This document shows positions 51,093 to 60,097 of a stretch of DNA of 64,000 bases, in pieces. The DNA lies in contig CAWUEX030000002.1 of NCBI GenBank assembly GCA_963921305.4, positions 2,728,001-2,792,000 on the forward strand. The letters run 5' to 3'. The notes beneath the pieces are model-generated. The model was not told where the DNA came from. It saw nothing but the letters and a program-made list of their open reading frames with translations, and made no database searches. The position numbers and the translations under genes are program-made. Source of the stretch: CAWUEX02 sp963921305. GTDB lineage: Bacteria; Pseudomonadota; Alphaproteobacteria; Rhodospirillales; Rhodospirillaceae. The stretch's first letter is position 1; each line of letters starts with the position of its first letter.

Positions 51093-51740
51093 ATGATCAA
51101 GATTTACGGCAGCATCGTCTCCCGTGCGACACGGAACCTATGGATGCTCGAAGAACTGGGGCTGGACTACGAACACGTATCCCTCGATTGGGCCAAGCAG
51201 GAGAACCGGTCTCCCGAGTACTTAGCCATAAACCCGTCCGGCAAAGTTCCGGCCCTGGAGGACGGTGATGCGGTCATGTCCGAATCTCTCGGCATCAACC
51301 TCTACCTCGCGCAGACGTACGGGGGAGGCCTGTGGCCGGAAAGCGATGCGGCACGGGCACTCTGCGTCCAGTGGTCGTTCTGGGCGGCGGCGGAGTTGGA
51401 ACCGCTGGCCTACGGGCGTATGAGGGAGTTTGTATTCAAAAAAGAACCCGACAGAGACCAGGCGTTGATCGCCGATCTGGCCGAACGCACAGGGCCGCAG
51501 ATGGACCTTCTTGCTGCCGCTCTAGAGCGGCACGGCTATCTCGCCGGTGACGATTTCACCGTCGCGGACCTGAACGTGGCCTGCGTTATGGAATATCTCG
51601 CCCGGTCCTCATACGACTTCGCGCCCTGGCCGAAAGTCGCTGACTGGTATGGGCAAAGCTACGGACGCGCCGCCAACAAAAAAATCCAAGAGGCCCGCGC
51701 CCCGGTGGCGGCGGCAATGATGAAACGTCTACAGGGATAG
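51093..51740 (+). CDS. Glutathione S-transferase, tandem paralogue
   Basis: A 215-residue GST similar along its length to the gene just upstream: SRATRNLWMLEELG, AINPSGKVPALEDGD, MSESLGINLYLAQTYGG and GYLAGDDFTVADLNVA. The two probably arose by tandem duplication and are well diverged, so they may have different substrates. Genes appear co-transcribed. A 6-bp hairpin at the stop region (51754-51768) is too weak to call a terminator. Confidence 0.92.
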   Translation: MIKIYGSIVSRATRNLWMLEELGLDYEHVSLDWAKQENRSPEYLAINPSGKVPALEDGDAVMSESLGINLYLAQTYGGGLWPESDAARALCVQWSFWAAAELEPLAYGRMREFVFKKEPDRDQALIADLAERTGPQMDLLAAALERHGYLAGDDFTVADLNVACVMEYLARSSYDFAPWPKVADWYGQSYGRAANKKIQEARAPVAAAMMKRLQG

Positions 51741-51758
51741 GTCGCTGAACAACCGAGA

Positions 51759-52112
51759 CTAAGTCTCGCTCTGCTGAAAGAGCGCGGGGACCTTAATCTT
51801 AGACTTGATCTTGGATTTGAACTGGCCGGCCACCGACCCGACCCGCCGGGTCAGCCGCTTGGCCGTGGACAACGGTTCGCGCCGGGCCCGGGGTTTGGGA
51901 ATGCGGTAGTAGGTGCGAAAGGCATTGCGGTCTTCTTCGCGCTCGAAGACCAAAACATAGTCTTTCTTCATCAGATCATCGGACATGCCGTCAACCTTGA
52001 TGGTCCATCCGCCGATGGCGTGCTCATTAAGCCACTCTTCGATCGAGTTGATACGGCCACCGGTCGTAACCCGGACGGTAAAGTCTTCCGATTTCTTATC
52101 GGTCTTAGCCAT
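51759..52112 (-). CDS. Hypothetical protein, 117 residues, basic C-terminus
   Basis: Not recognised. The N-terminal 70 residues look like a small alpha-beta domain (VRVTTGGRINSIEEWLNEHA, then YVLVFEREEDRNAF), and the tail is strongly basic (PKPRARR, FKSKIKSKIK), which could bind nucleic acid or membrane. No signal peptide. It is convergent with the GST pair. Confidence 0.6.
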   Translation of the reverse strand: MAKTDKKSEDFTVRVTTGGRINSIEEWLNEHAIGGWTIKVDGMSDDLMKKDYVLVFEREEDRNAFRTYYRIPKPRARREPLSTAKRLTRRVGSVAGQFKSKIKSKIKVPALFQQSET

Positions 52113-52232
52113 CGCTGAATCTTGCCCTTTGCTCTGACGACGGGGAGAGCCCGTGCGACTCGATACCTGCAGGTTTGCGCAAAAGGGTTAACAAAGTCCG
52201 ACTCCCGCGGTCATTCGACGCTGGAAACCGCA

Positions 52233-52709
52233 CTATTCTGGGGTTTCTGAGGCCAGGGAGAGGAGCAGCCGGGCATCAAAAACGGGCTTATCGGGATCGC
52301 TAGGTTTCCGGCGGAACGTCTCTATCGTCATGCCAACGAACGGGCGAACGACTGTTTTCACCGAGTCTGGATCGCGCCCCATGTCCATCCGCTCCCGGGT
52401 CGACGTGTCGAGAACGCTGTAGGACGGAGCCACGCCAAAGTCGTCGCCGGACTGCGCCGTCTTGTACCGCGTGCCATGCAGTTCGTCTGCGATAACAAAA
52501 TAGGCGGCTTGCTTCTCAATCGTCCGGCGCGCCGCCATTTCCAGCGCGGCGGCCCGCAAATCTTTCGTCGCCGCATTCTCAGCGCCTTCGACTTCAACTT
52601 TGATCAGACCCATCGACAAGTCCCGTGACGACACTTGGGGTGGCGGTTGGGCGCAACCCGTCAGCATGAGGCACAGGCTCAAGGTCGACAGAACGCGCAG
52701 ACGGGTCAT
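52233..52709 (-). CDS. Putative lipoprotein
   Basis: A 158-residue protein with lipobox LTGC (start at 52709 gives MTRLRVLSTLSLCLMLTGC; an ATG at 52733 is also possible). The mature part has a KVEVEGAENAATKDLRAAAL...AARRTIEKQAAYFVI region, reminiscent of small alphaproteobacterial lipoproteins that appear in CC0125-like families, but I am not certain. It follows the soeC stop closely and may be co-transcribed with the Soe genes. Confidence 0.65.
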   Translation of the reverse strand: MTRLRVLSTLSLCLMLTGCAQPPPQVSSRDLSMGLIKVEVEGAENAATKDLRAAALEMAARRTIEKQAAYFVIADELHGTRYKTAQSGDDFGVAPSYSVLDTSTRERMDMGRDPDSVKTVVRPFVGMTIETFRRKPSDPDKPVFDARLLLSLASETPE

Positions 52710-52734
52710 GTAAGCCGGCATAAGCCGGGGCATC

Positions 52735-53682
52735 TTAGTCGAGGCCGTAATAGAGCGTCACGACATGTTTGGCTTCGGCGAAGAACAGCCAGCGTTCCAC
52801 GACGATTCCTGCGAGAAGAAGCGCGGCGCCGAGCCAGGCGGCCCAAGCCGCGTAGGGCATGGGGGCGAGCGAGGGTGAAATGACGAAGACAACAGCTGGG
52901 ATGACGAACAGAAGATTGCGGGCGATCCGCCGCAGGCGCTCTGCATGTTTGCGGGCGATCCGGAACCCCATTTCCTTCAAAATGAAGTTCTCCTCCGTGT
53001 GCGGCCATTCGACCGACCGCAGCACTGTATTGTCTGAAGCAACCGCTTGGCCTGATGACGCTTGGGCTTGCTCCCACGCTGTTTCAAGCCGCGCCCAGTA
53101 GCCATTCTTGACGATGGCGCCGGCCAAAATGAGAATGATCGCCGCAGTTTGGAAGCGGACGGGGTGAAAGCCAAAACCGCTGGCGACGGCTGTAATGATT
53201 GCAAGGCCGCTCAGCAGCCCCAATACCAAGTACCCGGCGACGGTCCAATCCGTCGCCCAGGCCGGAACCGGCTTGAGGGAGCGGTAAATCATGGCGGTGG
53301 TGAACAGCGTGCCCAGGGCGGTCAGCGAAGCGGCGAAACCGGCCCAGGCCCAGGCACCGTCATTGGTTTCCAAGACGATCCAGCCATAGGCATAGGCCAG
53401 TGCGGGTCCGTAGGACAGGATCGCCATGACGCCTTCCCGCGACAGCCAGGATGAGCGCCATTGGCTCAAGGCCCGCCACGCACGTTCGGGGTGGCCGAGG
53501 TGAAAAGTTGAGGCCAGCAGACCGATGGTGACCATGCCCAAAGCCGGAATGAGGAGCGACGCGCCGAGCCAGCGATCGGGCGGTAGCAGGCCCAAAGCCA
53601 CGAACGCCGGCGTCAACGCCAAAACGCCATAGCCGGCGCCGGACGCGGAGGTGAATAGGATGACCGAGGAGGCGGGGTGCAT
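52735..53682 (-). CDS. soeC: Membrane anchor subunit, DmsC/SoeC type
   Basis: A 315-residue protein with about eight membrane helices. FHLGHPERAWRALSQWRSSW is the DmsC hallmark. It carries quinone-reducing or -oxidising function in DMSO reductase-type complexes. It follows soeB by 9 bp. In the reading adopted here it anchors a cytoplasmic sulfite:quinone oxidoreductase and hands electrons to the quinone pool; a DMSO reductase-type anchor is the alternative. Confidence 0.8.
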   Translation of the reverse strand: MHPASSVILFTSASGAGYGVLALTPAFVALGLLPPDRWLGASLLIPALGMVTIGLLASTFHLGHPERAWRALSQWRSSWLSREGVMAILSYGPALAYAYGWIVLETNDGAWAWAGFAASLTALGTLFTTAMIYRSLKPVPAWATDWTVAGYLVLGLLSGLAIITAVASGFGFHPVRFQTAAIILILAGAIVKNGYWARLETAWEQAQASSGQAVASDNTVLRSVEWPHTEENFILKEMGFRIARKHAERLRRIARNLLFVIPAVVFVISPSLAPMPYAAWAAWLGAALLLAGIVVERWLFFAEAKHVVTLYYGLD

Positions 53683-53691
53683 ACCGGTTTC

Positions 53692-54432
53692 TCAATCCGC
53701 CTGACTCAGCATGCGGTCGACCCAGGCCAGCAGACCGGTTGCGCCCGACGTGTCCTCGACCGGTTCGAGGCTTTTCGCGCTGGTGTCGGCTTTCGCCCGC
53801 TGCGGTAAATACTTGTTGGTGGGGCGGTAGCCCATCTCAGGCATCAGGTCCTGTCCATTCCGCTTGGCCACCAGCTGAGACACATCCGACTGCGGATCAC
53901 CCAGGTCACCAAAATGCCGGGCACCCGTGGGGCAGGTGAGCACGCAGGCCGGTACCCGGTCTTCCTCGTCCAGGTTTTCGTTGTAAATACGGTCGACGCA
54001 GAGCGTGCACTTCTTCATCACGCCTTCGAACACGTCGTATTCCCGCGCACCGTAAGGACAGGCCCACGAGCACAACTTGCAGCCGATGCATTTGTCTTCG
54101 TCCACGAGCACAATGCCGTCACTGGAGCGCTTGTATGAGGCGCCGGTGGGGCAGACGGTGACGCAGGCCGCGTCTTCGCAGTGCAGGCAAGACCGGGGAA
54201 AATGTAGAGCGCGGGTTTCGCCCTCCGGCGTGGTGACTTCGTAGCTGTGGACACGGTTGAACCACACCCCGTCCGCACCGGCTTGGTAAGGCTGGGTATC
54301 CGTGAGCGGCGCCATATGCCCGCCGGTGTTCCATTCCTTGCAGTTGGTCACACAGGCCTGACATCCGACGCAGGTGTCGAGATCGATGACCAAGCCAAGT
54401 TTTGCACCGGACGTCGAGGGCAGGCAGGTCAT
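53692..54432 (-). CDS. soeB: Iron-sulfur subunit, DmsB/SoeB type
   Basis: A 246-residue protein with four Cys groups for four [4Fe-4S] clusters: CVGCQACVTNC near the N-terminus, CLHCEDAACVTVCP, CIGCKLCSWACPYG and the CTLC to CVLTCP pair. It relays electrons between the Mo subunit and the membrane anchor. It overlaps soeA by 4 bp (ATGA). No signal peptide, so it is cytoplasmic or enters with a partner. Confidence 0.85.
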   Translation of the reverse strand: MTCLPSTSGAKLGLVIDLDTCVGCQACVTNCKEWNTGGHMAPLTDTQPYQAGADGVWFNRVHSYEVTTPEGETRALHFPRSCLHCEDAACVTVCPTGASYKRSSDGIVLVDEDKCIGCKLCSWACPYGAREYDVFEGVMKKCTLCVDRIYNENLDEEDRVPACVLTCPTGARHFGDLGDPQSDVSQLVAKRNGQDLMPEMGYRPTNKYLPQRAKADTSAKSLEPVEDTSGATGLLAWVDRMLSQAD

Positions 54433-57296
54433 CGGCCGCCGTCCTTGGCGCGGAAGGCGCGGCCGAAATCGAGCCTATCCACCGGCGCGGCCTGCCCAGG
54501 GACGCGGGCGAGGGTGTCCAGCGCCGGCGCAGTTTCGCCCTGTTCATCCGGTTCAGCTTTGTAGACTTTCACGCGCAGGTCGAACCAAGCAGCCTGTCCG
54601 GTCACCGGATCGGACAAGGATGTCGTGCCGTCCGCGTGTTTCTCTGGAATGATGTGGTTGAGCAGGAAAGCCTTTTTAACTTCAGGAACGCTTTCATTTA
54701 GGCCCCACGTGCCGGCCCGCTTGCCGATGGCGTTCCACGTCCACACGGTATCGCGGTTGACGCCATCCACCAGTTTGACCTGCCCTTTGACCCGGCCATG
54801 GCGGGATTCCACCCACACCCAATCATCATCTGCGATCTTGAGATTCGCCGCCGTTTGCCGGTGCATAAACAAACGGTTCTGGGCGGTGATCTGCCGCAGC
54901 CAGGCATTCTGCGACCCCCACGAATGGTAGTGATGCATGGGCCGCTGGGTAAGGCCATGGAGCGGAAATTTTTCAGCTTCCGGATGTTCGTCTTCGCCTA
55001 CAGGTGTCCAAAACGGCAGAGGGTCAAACGCCTGTTCGACTTGATCCCGCAAGTGGTCGGGCGGGGTGAGTGCGCCATGCCCCCGCGCGGCGTTGCGGAA
55101 GGTCTGCACCGGCTCTGAATAGAGTTGCAAAACGATTTGCTCAGCCTTGGGCAAAAAGCCCAGCTTCACCGCCCAGTCCAGGTACCCTTGGTTGGCCATC
55201 TTGTAGTAGCGGGCGTCGTCCGGAATGGCGCCATGCCAGAAGCATCCGTTTTCGATATAGCGGTCGAGCTGTTCCGGATTGCTGTCGCCTTTGCCGTCCT
55301 GATCGCCGGCCGTACCGCGCCACCCGGCCAGCGGCCCCACACCCGGGGAGCGCTGGTGGTAGACGATGTAGTCCGCATAACCGCCGGGATACTTTGGTGT
55401 ACCGTCGTCGTTGACAAATCCCGGCAGCCCGAGCCGGGCGCCCAGGTCCAGCAGCACCGACTGAAACGGCCTCACGTCGCGGTCCGGCTCGACGATGGGC
55501 TGGCGGATGGCATCGCCGGCACCATCTGCCTCGCCGATTGGCCGGTCCAGCATCGAAATACAGTCCCAGCGCTCAAGATAGGTGGTGTCGGGCAGGATGA
55601 GGTCGGCGTAGGCGATGGTTTCCGAAGCGTAGGCATCGCTATAAATGATATGCGGGATTTTGTACTCGCCGGTTGCGGGGTCGGTCGCAGTCAACGCGTC
55701 GAGCGTGCCCTGGATATCCATCGATGAATTCCAAGCCATGTTGGCCATGTACAGGAACAGCGTGTCGATGGTGTAGGGATCGCCAGCCGCCGCGTTGGCG
55801 ATGACCCGGTGCATGGCCCCGTGCGCCGACATGGGGCTTTCCCAGGTGAAAGCCTTATCGATGCGCGCCGGCGTGCCGTCGTCGTCATACAGCAGGTCAT
55901 CGGGCGAGGCCGGAAATCCAAGCGGCATGCCATCCAGCGGCGTGTTTGCCGCCGCGTTTTTACCGGACGGCGTCGGCCCGGGCGGGATCGGCTTGGGGTA
56001 GGGCGGTTTGTAGCGGAAGCTCCCCGGGGTATCGACCGCGCCGATCAGCATTTGCAGCAGATGAAGCGCCCGGCACGTCTGAAAGCCATTGCTGTGCGCG
56101 GATATGCCGCGCATGGCATGCATGGCGACCGGGCGGCCGGTCATTTCCGCATGGGTCTTGCCGTGAGCGTCCGTCCAGGCGACCGGTAAGGTCACCGGAT
56201 GATTGAACGCGGCGTCGGCGATTTCCGCGGCAATCCGGCGAATGGTCTCCGCGGGGATGCCCGTGCGGTCGGCCACCGCGTCCGGGGCGTATTGCGAATC
56301 GCTGTAGCGTTCGGCGATCAGCTTAAACACCGGTACCGCAGTTGCGCCGTTCACGTTATGCGATGATGTCAGATCGGCTACCGCGTTGGTGTCGGTGTGG
56401 GCAACGGCGGCACCGGTCTTGCGGTCCCACACCAACGGCGTTCCGGAGTCATTGCGTAAAAACAGTCCGTCCGTGGCGGTGCCCGGGGCCTGCCGGACCA
56501 GCCAACCGGCGTTGGTGAAGCGGGCCAGGTAGTCGAGGTCGATCTTGCCCGCTCTTAAAAGCTCATGCACCAGAGCGAGAATCAGCAGACCGTCGGTTCC
56601 GGGCCGGATGCCCAGCCATTCATCGGCAATCGCGGCGTAGCCCGTGCGGGCCGGGTTAACCGCGATCACTTTCGCGCCGCGCTCCTTGAGTTTGCCGAGG
56701 CCGATCTTGATGGGGTTGGAGTCATGATCCTCAGCGACGCCGAACATCAGGAGAATCCGTGCATGCTCCCAGTCGGGCTCGCCGAATTCCCAGAAGGATC
56801 CGCCGATCGAATACAACCCGCCCGCTGCCATGTTCACCGAACAGAAACCGCCATGGGCGGCGTAGTTGGGCGTGCCGAACTGCTTCGCCCACCAGCCTGT
56901 CAGGGACTGGCTTTGATCACGCCCGGTAAAGAACGCGAGTTTCTTTGGATCATTCTTGCGGATGTCACCCAGCCAGGACTGCGCGATGGACAGAGCTTCG
57001 TCCCACTCGATTTCCTCGAAGTCACCCGAGCCGCGCGGCCCGCATCGTTTCAGAGGCTTGCGCAGCCGGGCTGGGGACAGATGGTTCATGATCCCGGCGG
57101 CGCCCTTGCCGCACAGGACACCCTTGTTGACGGGGTGGTCGCGATTGCCCTGGATATAACGGACCTGTCCGTCCTTCAGAAACACCCGTATGCCGCAGCG
57201 GCAGGCGCACATGTAGCATGTGGTTGTCTTGACCTCGTCTGCGACCGCCGGCGACGTCTCGACCCCGTCATTCTCCGCAGGGGCGGGGAAGGGCAT
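54429..57296 (-). CDS. soeA: Molybdopterin oxidoreductase catalytic subunit, SoeA-like
   Basis: A 955-residue Mo-bis-MGD enzyme. The N-terminal [4Fe-4S] Cys set is Cys27, Cys30, Cys34 and Cys62 (TTCYMCACRCGIRV ... GVLCGKG). HGGFCSVNMAAG holds the probable Mo ligand Cys. There is no twin-arginine signal, unlike DmsA or PsrA, so it should stay in the cytoplasm, as SoeABC sulfite dehydrogenase does. The CYMCACRCG string and subunit order fit SoeA. Upstream GGAG supports the start. A rhodanese and a universal stress protein just upstream add to a sulfur theme. Alternative: another cytoplasmic member of the DMSO reductase family. Confidence 0.78.
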   Translation of the reverse strand: MPFPAPAENDGVETSPAVADEVKTTTCYMCACRCGIRVFLKDGQVRYIQGNRDHPVNKGVLCGKGAAGIMNHLSPARLRKPLKRCGPRGSGDFEEIEWDEALSIAQSWLGDIRKNDPKKLAFFTGRDQSQSLTGWWAKQFGTPNYAAHGGFCSVNMAAGGLYSIGGSFWEFGEPDWEHARILLMFGVAEDHDSNPIKIGLGKLKERGAKVIAVNPARTGYAAIADEWLGIRPGTDGLLILALVHELLRAGKIDLDYLARFTNAGWLVRQAPGTATDGLFLRNDSGTPLVWDRKTGAAVAHTDTNAVADLTSSHNVNGATAVPVFKLIAERYSDSQYAPDAVADRTGIPAETIRRIAAEIADAAFNHPVTLPVAWTDAHGKTHAEMTGRPVAMHAMRGISAHSNGFQTCRALHLLQMLIGAVDTPGSFRYKPPYPKPIPPGPTPSGKNAAANTPLDGMPLGFPASPDDLLYDDDGTPARIDKAFTWESPMSAHGAMHRVIANAAAGDPYTIDTLFLYMANMAWNSSMDIQGTLDALTATDPATGEYKIPHIIYSDAYASETIAYADLILPDTTYLERWDCISMLDRPIGEADGAGDAIRQPIVEPDRDVRPFQSVLLDLGARLGLPGFVNDDGTPKYPGGYADYIVYHQRSPGVGPLAGWRGTAGDQDGKGDSNPEQLDRYIENGCFWHGAIPDDARYYKMANQGYLDWAVKLGFLPKAEQIVLQLYSEPVQTFRNAARGHGALTPPDHLRDQVEQAFDPLPFWTPVGEDEHPEAEKFPLHGLTQRPMHHYHSWGSQNAWLRQITAQNRLFMHRQTAANLKIADDDWVWVESRHGRVKGQVKLVDGVNRDTVWTWNAIGKRAGTWGLNESVPEVKKAFLLNHIIPEKHADGTTSLSDPVTGQAAWFDLRVKVYKAEPDEQGETAPALDTLARVPGQAAPVDRLDFGRAFRAKDGGR

Positions 57297-57375
57297 GAAC
57301 GTTCTCCAAAGCTGCCGCTTTATAAAACAGCAGCCTAAATACTGATTGGTTTTGGGAATTTAACCGTTCCAGGGC

Positions 57376-57891
57376 TCAGGTCAAACGGTCGATTTCCTCC
57401 TGGGACAGGGACCCCGGAATGACCGTCACCGGGATGCCGATCTGGCCTGCAAATTTGCCAGTCACCGCTTCGACCAGGGGTCCCGGTTTTTCCCCCGGCG
57501 CCGACCCCAGCAGCAGAATTGAGATTTCGGGGTGTTCGTTGACCAGGGCGAACAGTTCTTCGCGCTGGTTGCCTTTGCGGATGTACTGGTCTGGCTTGGT
57601 GCCGGAGTCCTTGAAGATTTGCGCGCTGAAGCGGCTGAGGGCGTCTCGCGCCTGTTGCTCCGCCTCTTCCTCCATTAGGTTGCCGACGAAGTGCCAGTGC
57701 TGGAAATCCTTCCCGGTTTCCGTATCGATCACATAGAGCAAGGCGACGCGTCCGCCGGTATGCCGGGCGCGATTGCAGGCATAGCGGATCACGGCGGCGA
57801 GTTCCTCGGAGTCATCGACGACAATCAGGAAAACCCGATCACGTTCCCGGCCGATTAAATCCGGCTCATGGCGTATGGCAGCGGTGCTCAT
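57376..57891 (-). CDS. Universal stress protein
   Basis: A 171-residue UspA-fold protein from ATG 57891. VFLIVVDDSEELAAVIRYAC is strand 1 with the nucleotide-binding Asp, and LLLGSAPGEKPGP with VTGKFAGQIGIPVTVIPGS is the C-terminal loop, in which the ATP-binding G-x9-G-S motif is degenerate. It may be a non-ATP-binding Usp. It lies 79 bp before soeA on the same strand and 16 bp after the rhodanese gene. Confidence 0.88.
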   Translation of the reverse strand: MSTAAIRHEPDLIGRERDRVFLIVVDDSEELAAVIRYACNRARHTGGRVALLYVIDTETGKDFQHWHFVGNLMEEEAEQQARDALSRFSAQIFKDSGTKPDQYIRKGNQREELFALVNEHPEISILLLGSAPGEKPGPLVEAVTGKFAGQIGIPVTVIPGSLSQEEIDRLT

Positions 57892-57907
57892 CACGCGCCT
57901 TCCTGTG

Positions 57908-58246
57908 TTAGCCGTCTTCCTTGTCGTACCCGGCAGCATCCCACGCTAGGAAGCCGCCTTCCATGCGTTTGATCACACCGGTGTAACCGGCCTCAACCAT
58001 TTTCTCGGAGGCCAACCCACAGCGCCGCCCGGACCGGCAATGGAACACCAAATGCTTGTCGCCGGGGTCGGGCACCGCACCTGGATCGAACGTTGAAAGG
58101 GAGATCAAGGTCGCGCCCGGAATGCGCGCTTCGTCCCATTCGTTTTGTTCCCGCACATCAACGATGATGGCGGAGCCTTCATCGCGCCAGGTTTTGATTT
58201 GCTCCGGTGAGACGTAATAGATCTGATCGGGAGGCAGCGTCGTCAT
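57908..58246 (-). CDS. Rhodanese-domain sulfurtransferase
   Basis: A 112-residue single rhodanese domain with the active-site Cys70 in VFHCRSGRRCG and the CH2A-like DVREQNEWDEARIPGA. It moves sulfane sulfur as a persulfide. There is no signal peptide. Being between RidA and the universal stress protein genes and just ahead of the SoeABC-like operon, it probably supplies or handles sulfane sulfur whose oxidation produces sulfite (inference). Confidence 0.93.
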   Translation of the reverse strand: MTTLPPDQIYYVSPEQIKTWRDEGSAIIVDVREQNEWDEARIPGATLISLSTFDPGAVPDPGDKHLVFHCRSGRRCGLASEKMVEAGYTGVIKRMEGGFLAWDAAGYDKEDG

Positions 58247-58305
58247 ATGTGAGCCCTTATCAATCGTTTGAGCGGTTTGGACAAATTCTAGGGGGATATC
58301 CGGTC

Positions 58306-58728
58306 CTAAGTCGACGCCGAAACAACCGCAATGGCTTCGATTTCAATCAGCAATTCATCACGGGCAAGTTTCTCAACCCCGATCAACGTCCCTGTCGGCG
58401 GGTGGTCCGGATGAATGAGCTGGGACTCCCTAATAGCTCCGCTGAGTTCAGCGACCCGTTCTTCCGTGCAACCGACGACGAAGTACTTGATGTGTGTAAC
58501 ATCGTCGGGCTGTGCACCGCCTTCATCCAACGCCGTGCGAACGTTCTCCAGCGCCTTGCGGGCCTGTGCTCCGAAGGACCCGTCGCCGGCGATTTTGCTG
58601 TCCGTATCCCATCCGACCTGGCCGGCGATGAATACGATCTCGCCGGGGCTGGCGCGGATCACCTGCGAGTAGCCGACGGCAAGGCTGTCCGAAAGGGTTG
58701 GCGGATTGATGTGAGTGAGGTGGTCCAT
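58306..58728 (-). CDS. ridA: RidA-family enamine/imine deaminase, cytoplasmic
   Basis: A 140-residue RidA-type protein. VFIAGQVGWDTDSK, ALENVRTALDEGGAQPDDV and the C-terminal KLARDELLIEIEAIAVV with the conserved Arg match the family. It has no signal peptide, unlike the exported RidA protein at 19.5 kb. It lies 59 bp before the rhodanese gene on the same strand. RidA hydrolyses reactive 2-aminoacrylate-like imines. Confidence 0.9.
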   Translation of the reverse strand: MDHLTHINPPTLSDSLAVGYSQVIRASPGEIVFIAGQVGWDTDSKIAGDGSFGAQARKALENVRTALDEGGAQPDDVTHIKYFVVGCTEERVAELSGAIRESQLIHPDHPPTGTLIGVEKLARDELLIEIEAIAVVSAST

Positions 58729-58806
58729 CGCGGCGGTCTCCCAGGTGAGATTGAGGAGAAACGCTAGCCTCTCATTCGGCTGAGGGAAAGACCGCTGTGG
58801 CCTGAC

Positions 58807-59196
58807 TTACTGCTGATTCGAGGAGTCCGTGTTCTCGGTATCGCGGTGCTTATATTGTAGGGCGATCATCGTCGCTTTCACCGGTCTCAGCGTTAGCAAC
58901 ACCACCAGCACAATCACCAGCGGCCAAAGCGTCATGTGAACCCACATGGGCGGTTGCAGACGCATATCCAAGACCAGTGCGGCGACGGCGACGAGAATAC
59001 AAAGCGGCAACATAATGAAGAAAGCCGGACCGTCGCCTGAATCGTGTCCCGCCAGACCCAGGCCGCAGACGTCGCATCGTTCAGCGACGCCTAGGAACGT
59101 CCGGAACAATTTGCCTTGGCCGCAGCGGGGGCATCGTCCACCGAGGGCGACCGTAAACAGCGGTGCTGATGGCTGGTTATCTTCGACGCCTGACAT
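58807..59196 (-). CDS. DUF983 membrane protein
   Basis: A 129-residue protein from ATG 59196. GRCPRCGQGKLF and RCDVCGLGL give two CxxC zinc-ribbon knuckles, followed by two membrane helices. DUF983 genes often follow ctaE in alphaproteobacterial oxidase operons, as here, though a strong hairpin lies between the two. Function is probably oxidase assembly. A longer TTG-started version would overlap the hairpin and is less likely. Confidence 0.85.
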   Translation of the reverse strand: MSGVEDNQPSAPLFTVALGGRCPRCGQGKLFRTFLGVAERCDVCGLGLAGHDSGDGPAFFIMLPLCILVAVAALVLDMRLQPPMWVHMTLWPLVIVLVVLLTLRPVKATMIALQYKHRDTENTDSSNQQ

Positions 59197-59205
59197 CGTA
59201 AATAA

Positions 59206-59233
59206 ATTGGCCGGGGTTTTACGCCCGGCCAAT
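59206..59233 (-). terminator. Hairpin terminator after ctaE
   Basis: A perfect 10-bp stem ATTGGCCGGG/CCCGGCCAAT with an 8-nt loop, followed on the minus strand by an AT-rich TTATTT. It is 8 bp after the ctaE stop and may be a partial terminator lowering DUF983 expression. Confidence 0.75.
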
Positions 59234-59241
59234 CCGATAAC

Positions 59242-60066
59242 TTATCCGAAGGTGCGGACCGGATCGCCGAGGAGCCAGTAGACCCAGACGAACAGGAACA
59301 GCCACACGACGTCGACAAAGTGCCAGTACCAGGCCGCCGACTGGAAGCCGATATGCTTTTCAGCTTGGAACTGATTGCGCTGGGCGCGCACGGCGCAGAC
59401 GATCAAGAAGGTCGTGCCGACAAACACGTGGAAGCCGTGGAAGCCGGTGGCCAGGTAGAACGTCGACGGATAGATGCCATCGGTTAGGGCGAAGGCGGCG
59501 TGACCATATTCAAAAGCCTGCAGGCCGAGGAACAGAACGCCGAGAATAGCGGTGATCCAGGTCCACTTCGCCGCTTTGTCGTTCATGCCCGCTTCAATGT
59601 AGAGATGCGCACGGGTCACTGTCACACCCGACGTCAGCAGGATCACGGTGTTGTAGAAGGGCAGGTGCCATGCCGCGAGCGTTTCGATGCCTTCAGGCGG
59701 CCACTGCAGCGTGGCGGTGGAAAACCCAAGAGAATGGTGGAAGAACGCCCAGAAAAATGCGGCGAAGAACATCACTTCGGAGGCGATAAACAGCACCATG
59801 CCCATGCGTAGGCCCGTGCTCACTTCGTTGCTGTGTGCGCGTTCGGCGACCGACTCCTTGACCACGTCACGCCACCAAAAATACATCGTTGCGAAGAGAA
59901 GGGCGAACCCGGGAATGAGCTTGGCAAAACCGCTTACGCCGAACAGGGGTTCATCGTGAAAGTAGAAGACGGCGCCAACAGTTAGGGTCAGAGCGGACAA
60001 AGCGCCAAGTGCCGGCCATGGGCTCGGGTTGACCATGTGATAAGGGTGATTAGCTTGTGCGCTCAT
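59242..60066 (-). CDS. ctaE: Cytochrome c oxidase subunit III
   Basis: A 274-residue protein with seven helices. HPYHMVNPSPWP at the N-terminus, SEVMFFAAFFWAFFH and YWHFVDVVWLFLF near the end are typical of CoxIII. GAGGAC lies upstream. It is last of the four core oxidase genes and completes the aa3-type terminal oxidase that reduces oxygen in the inner membrane. Confidence 0.97.
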   Translation of the reverse strand: MSAQANHPYHMVNPSPWPALGALSALTLTVGAVFYFHDEPLFGVSGFAKLIPGFALLFATMYFWWRDVVKESVAERAHSNEVSTGLRMGMVLFIASEVMFFAAFFWAFFHHSLGFSTATLQWPPEGIETLAAWHLPFYNTVILLTSGVTVTRAHLYIEAGMNDKAAKWTWITAILGVLFLGLQAFEYGHAAFALTDGIYPSTFYLATGFHGFHVFVGTTFLIVCAVRAQRNQFQAEKHIGFQSAAWYWHFVDVVWLFLFVWVYWLLGDPVRTFG

Positions 60067-60097
60067 AGTTCGCGTCCTCGCAAGTTACGCATGTTGC

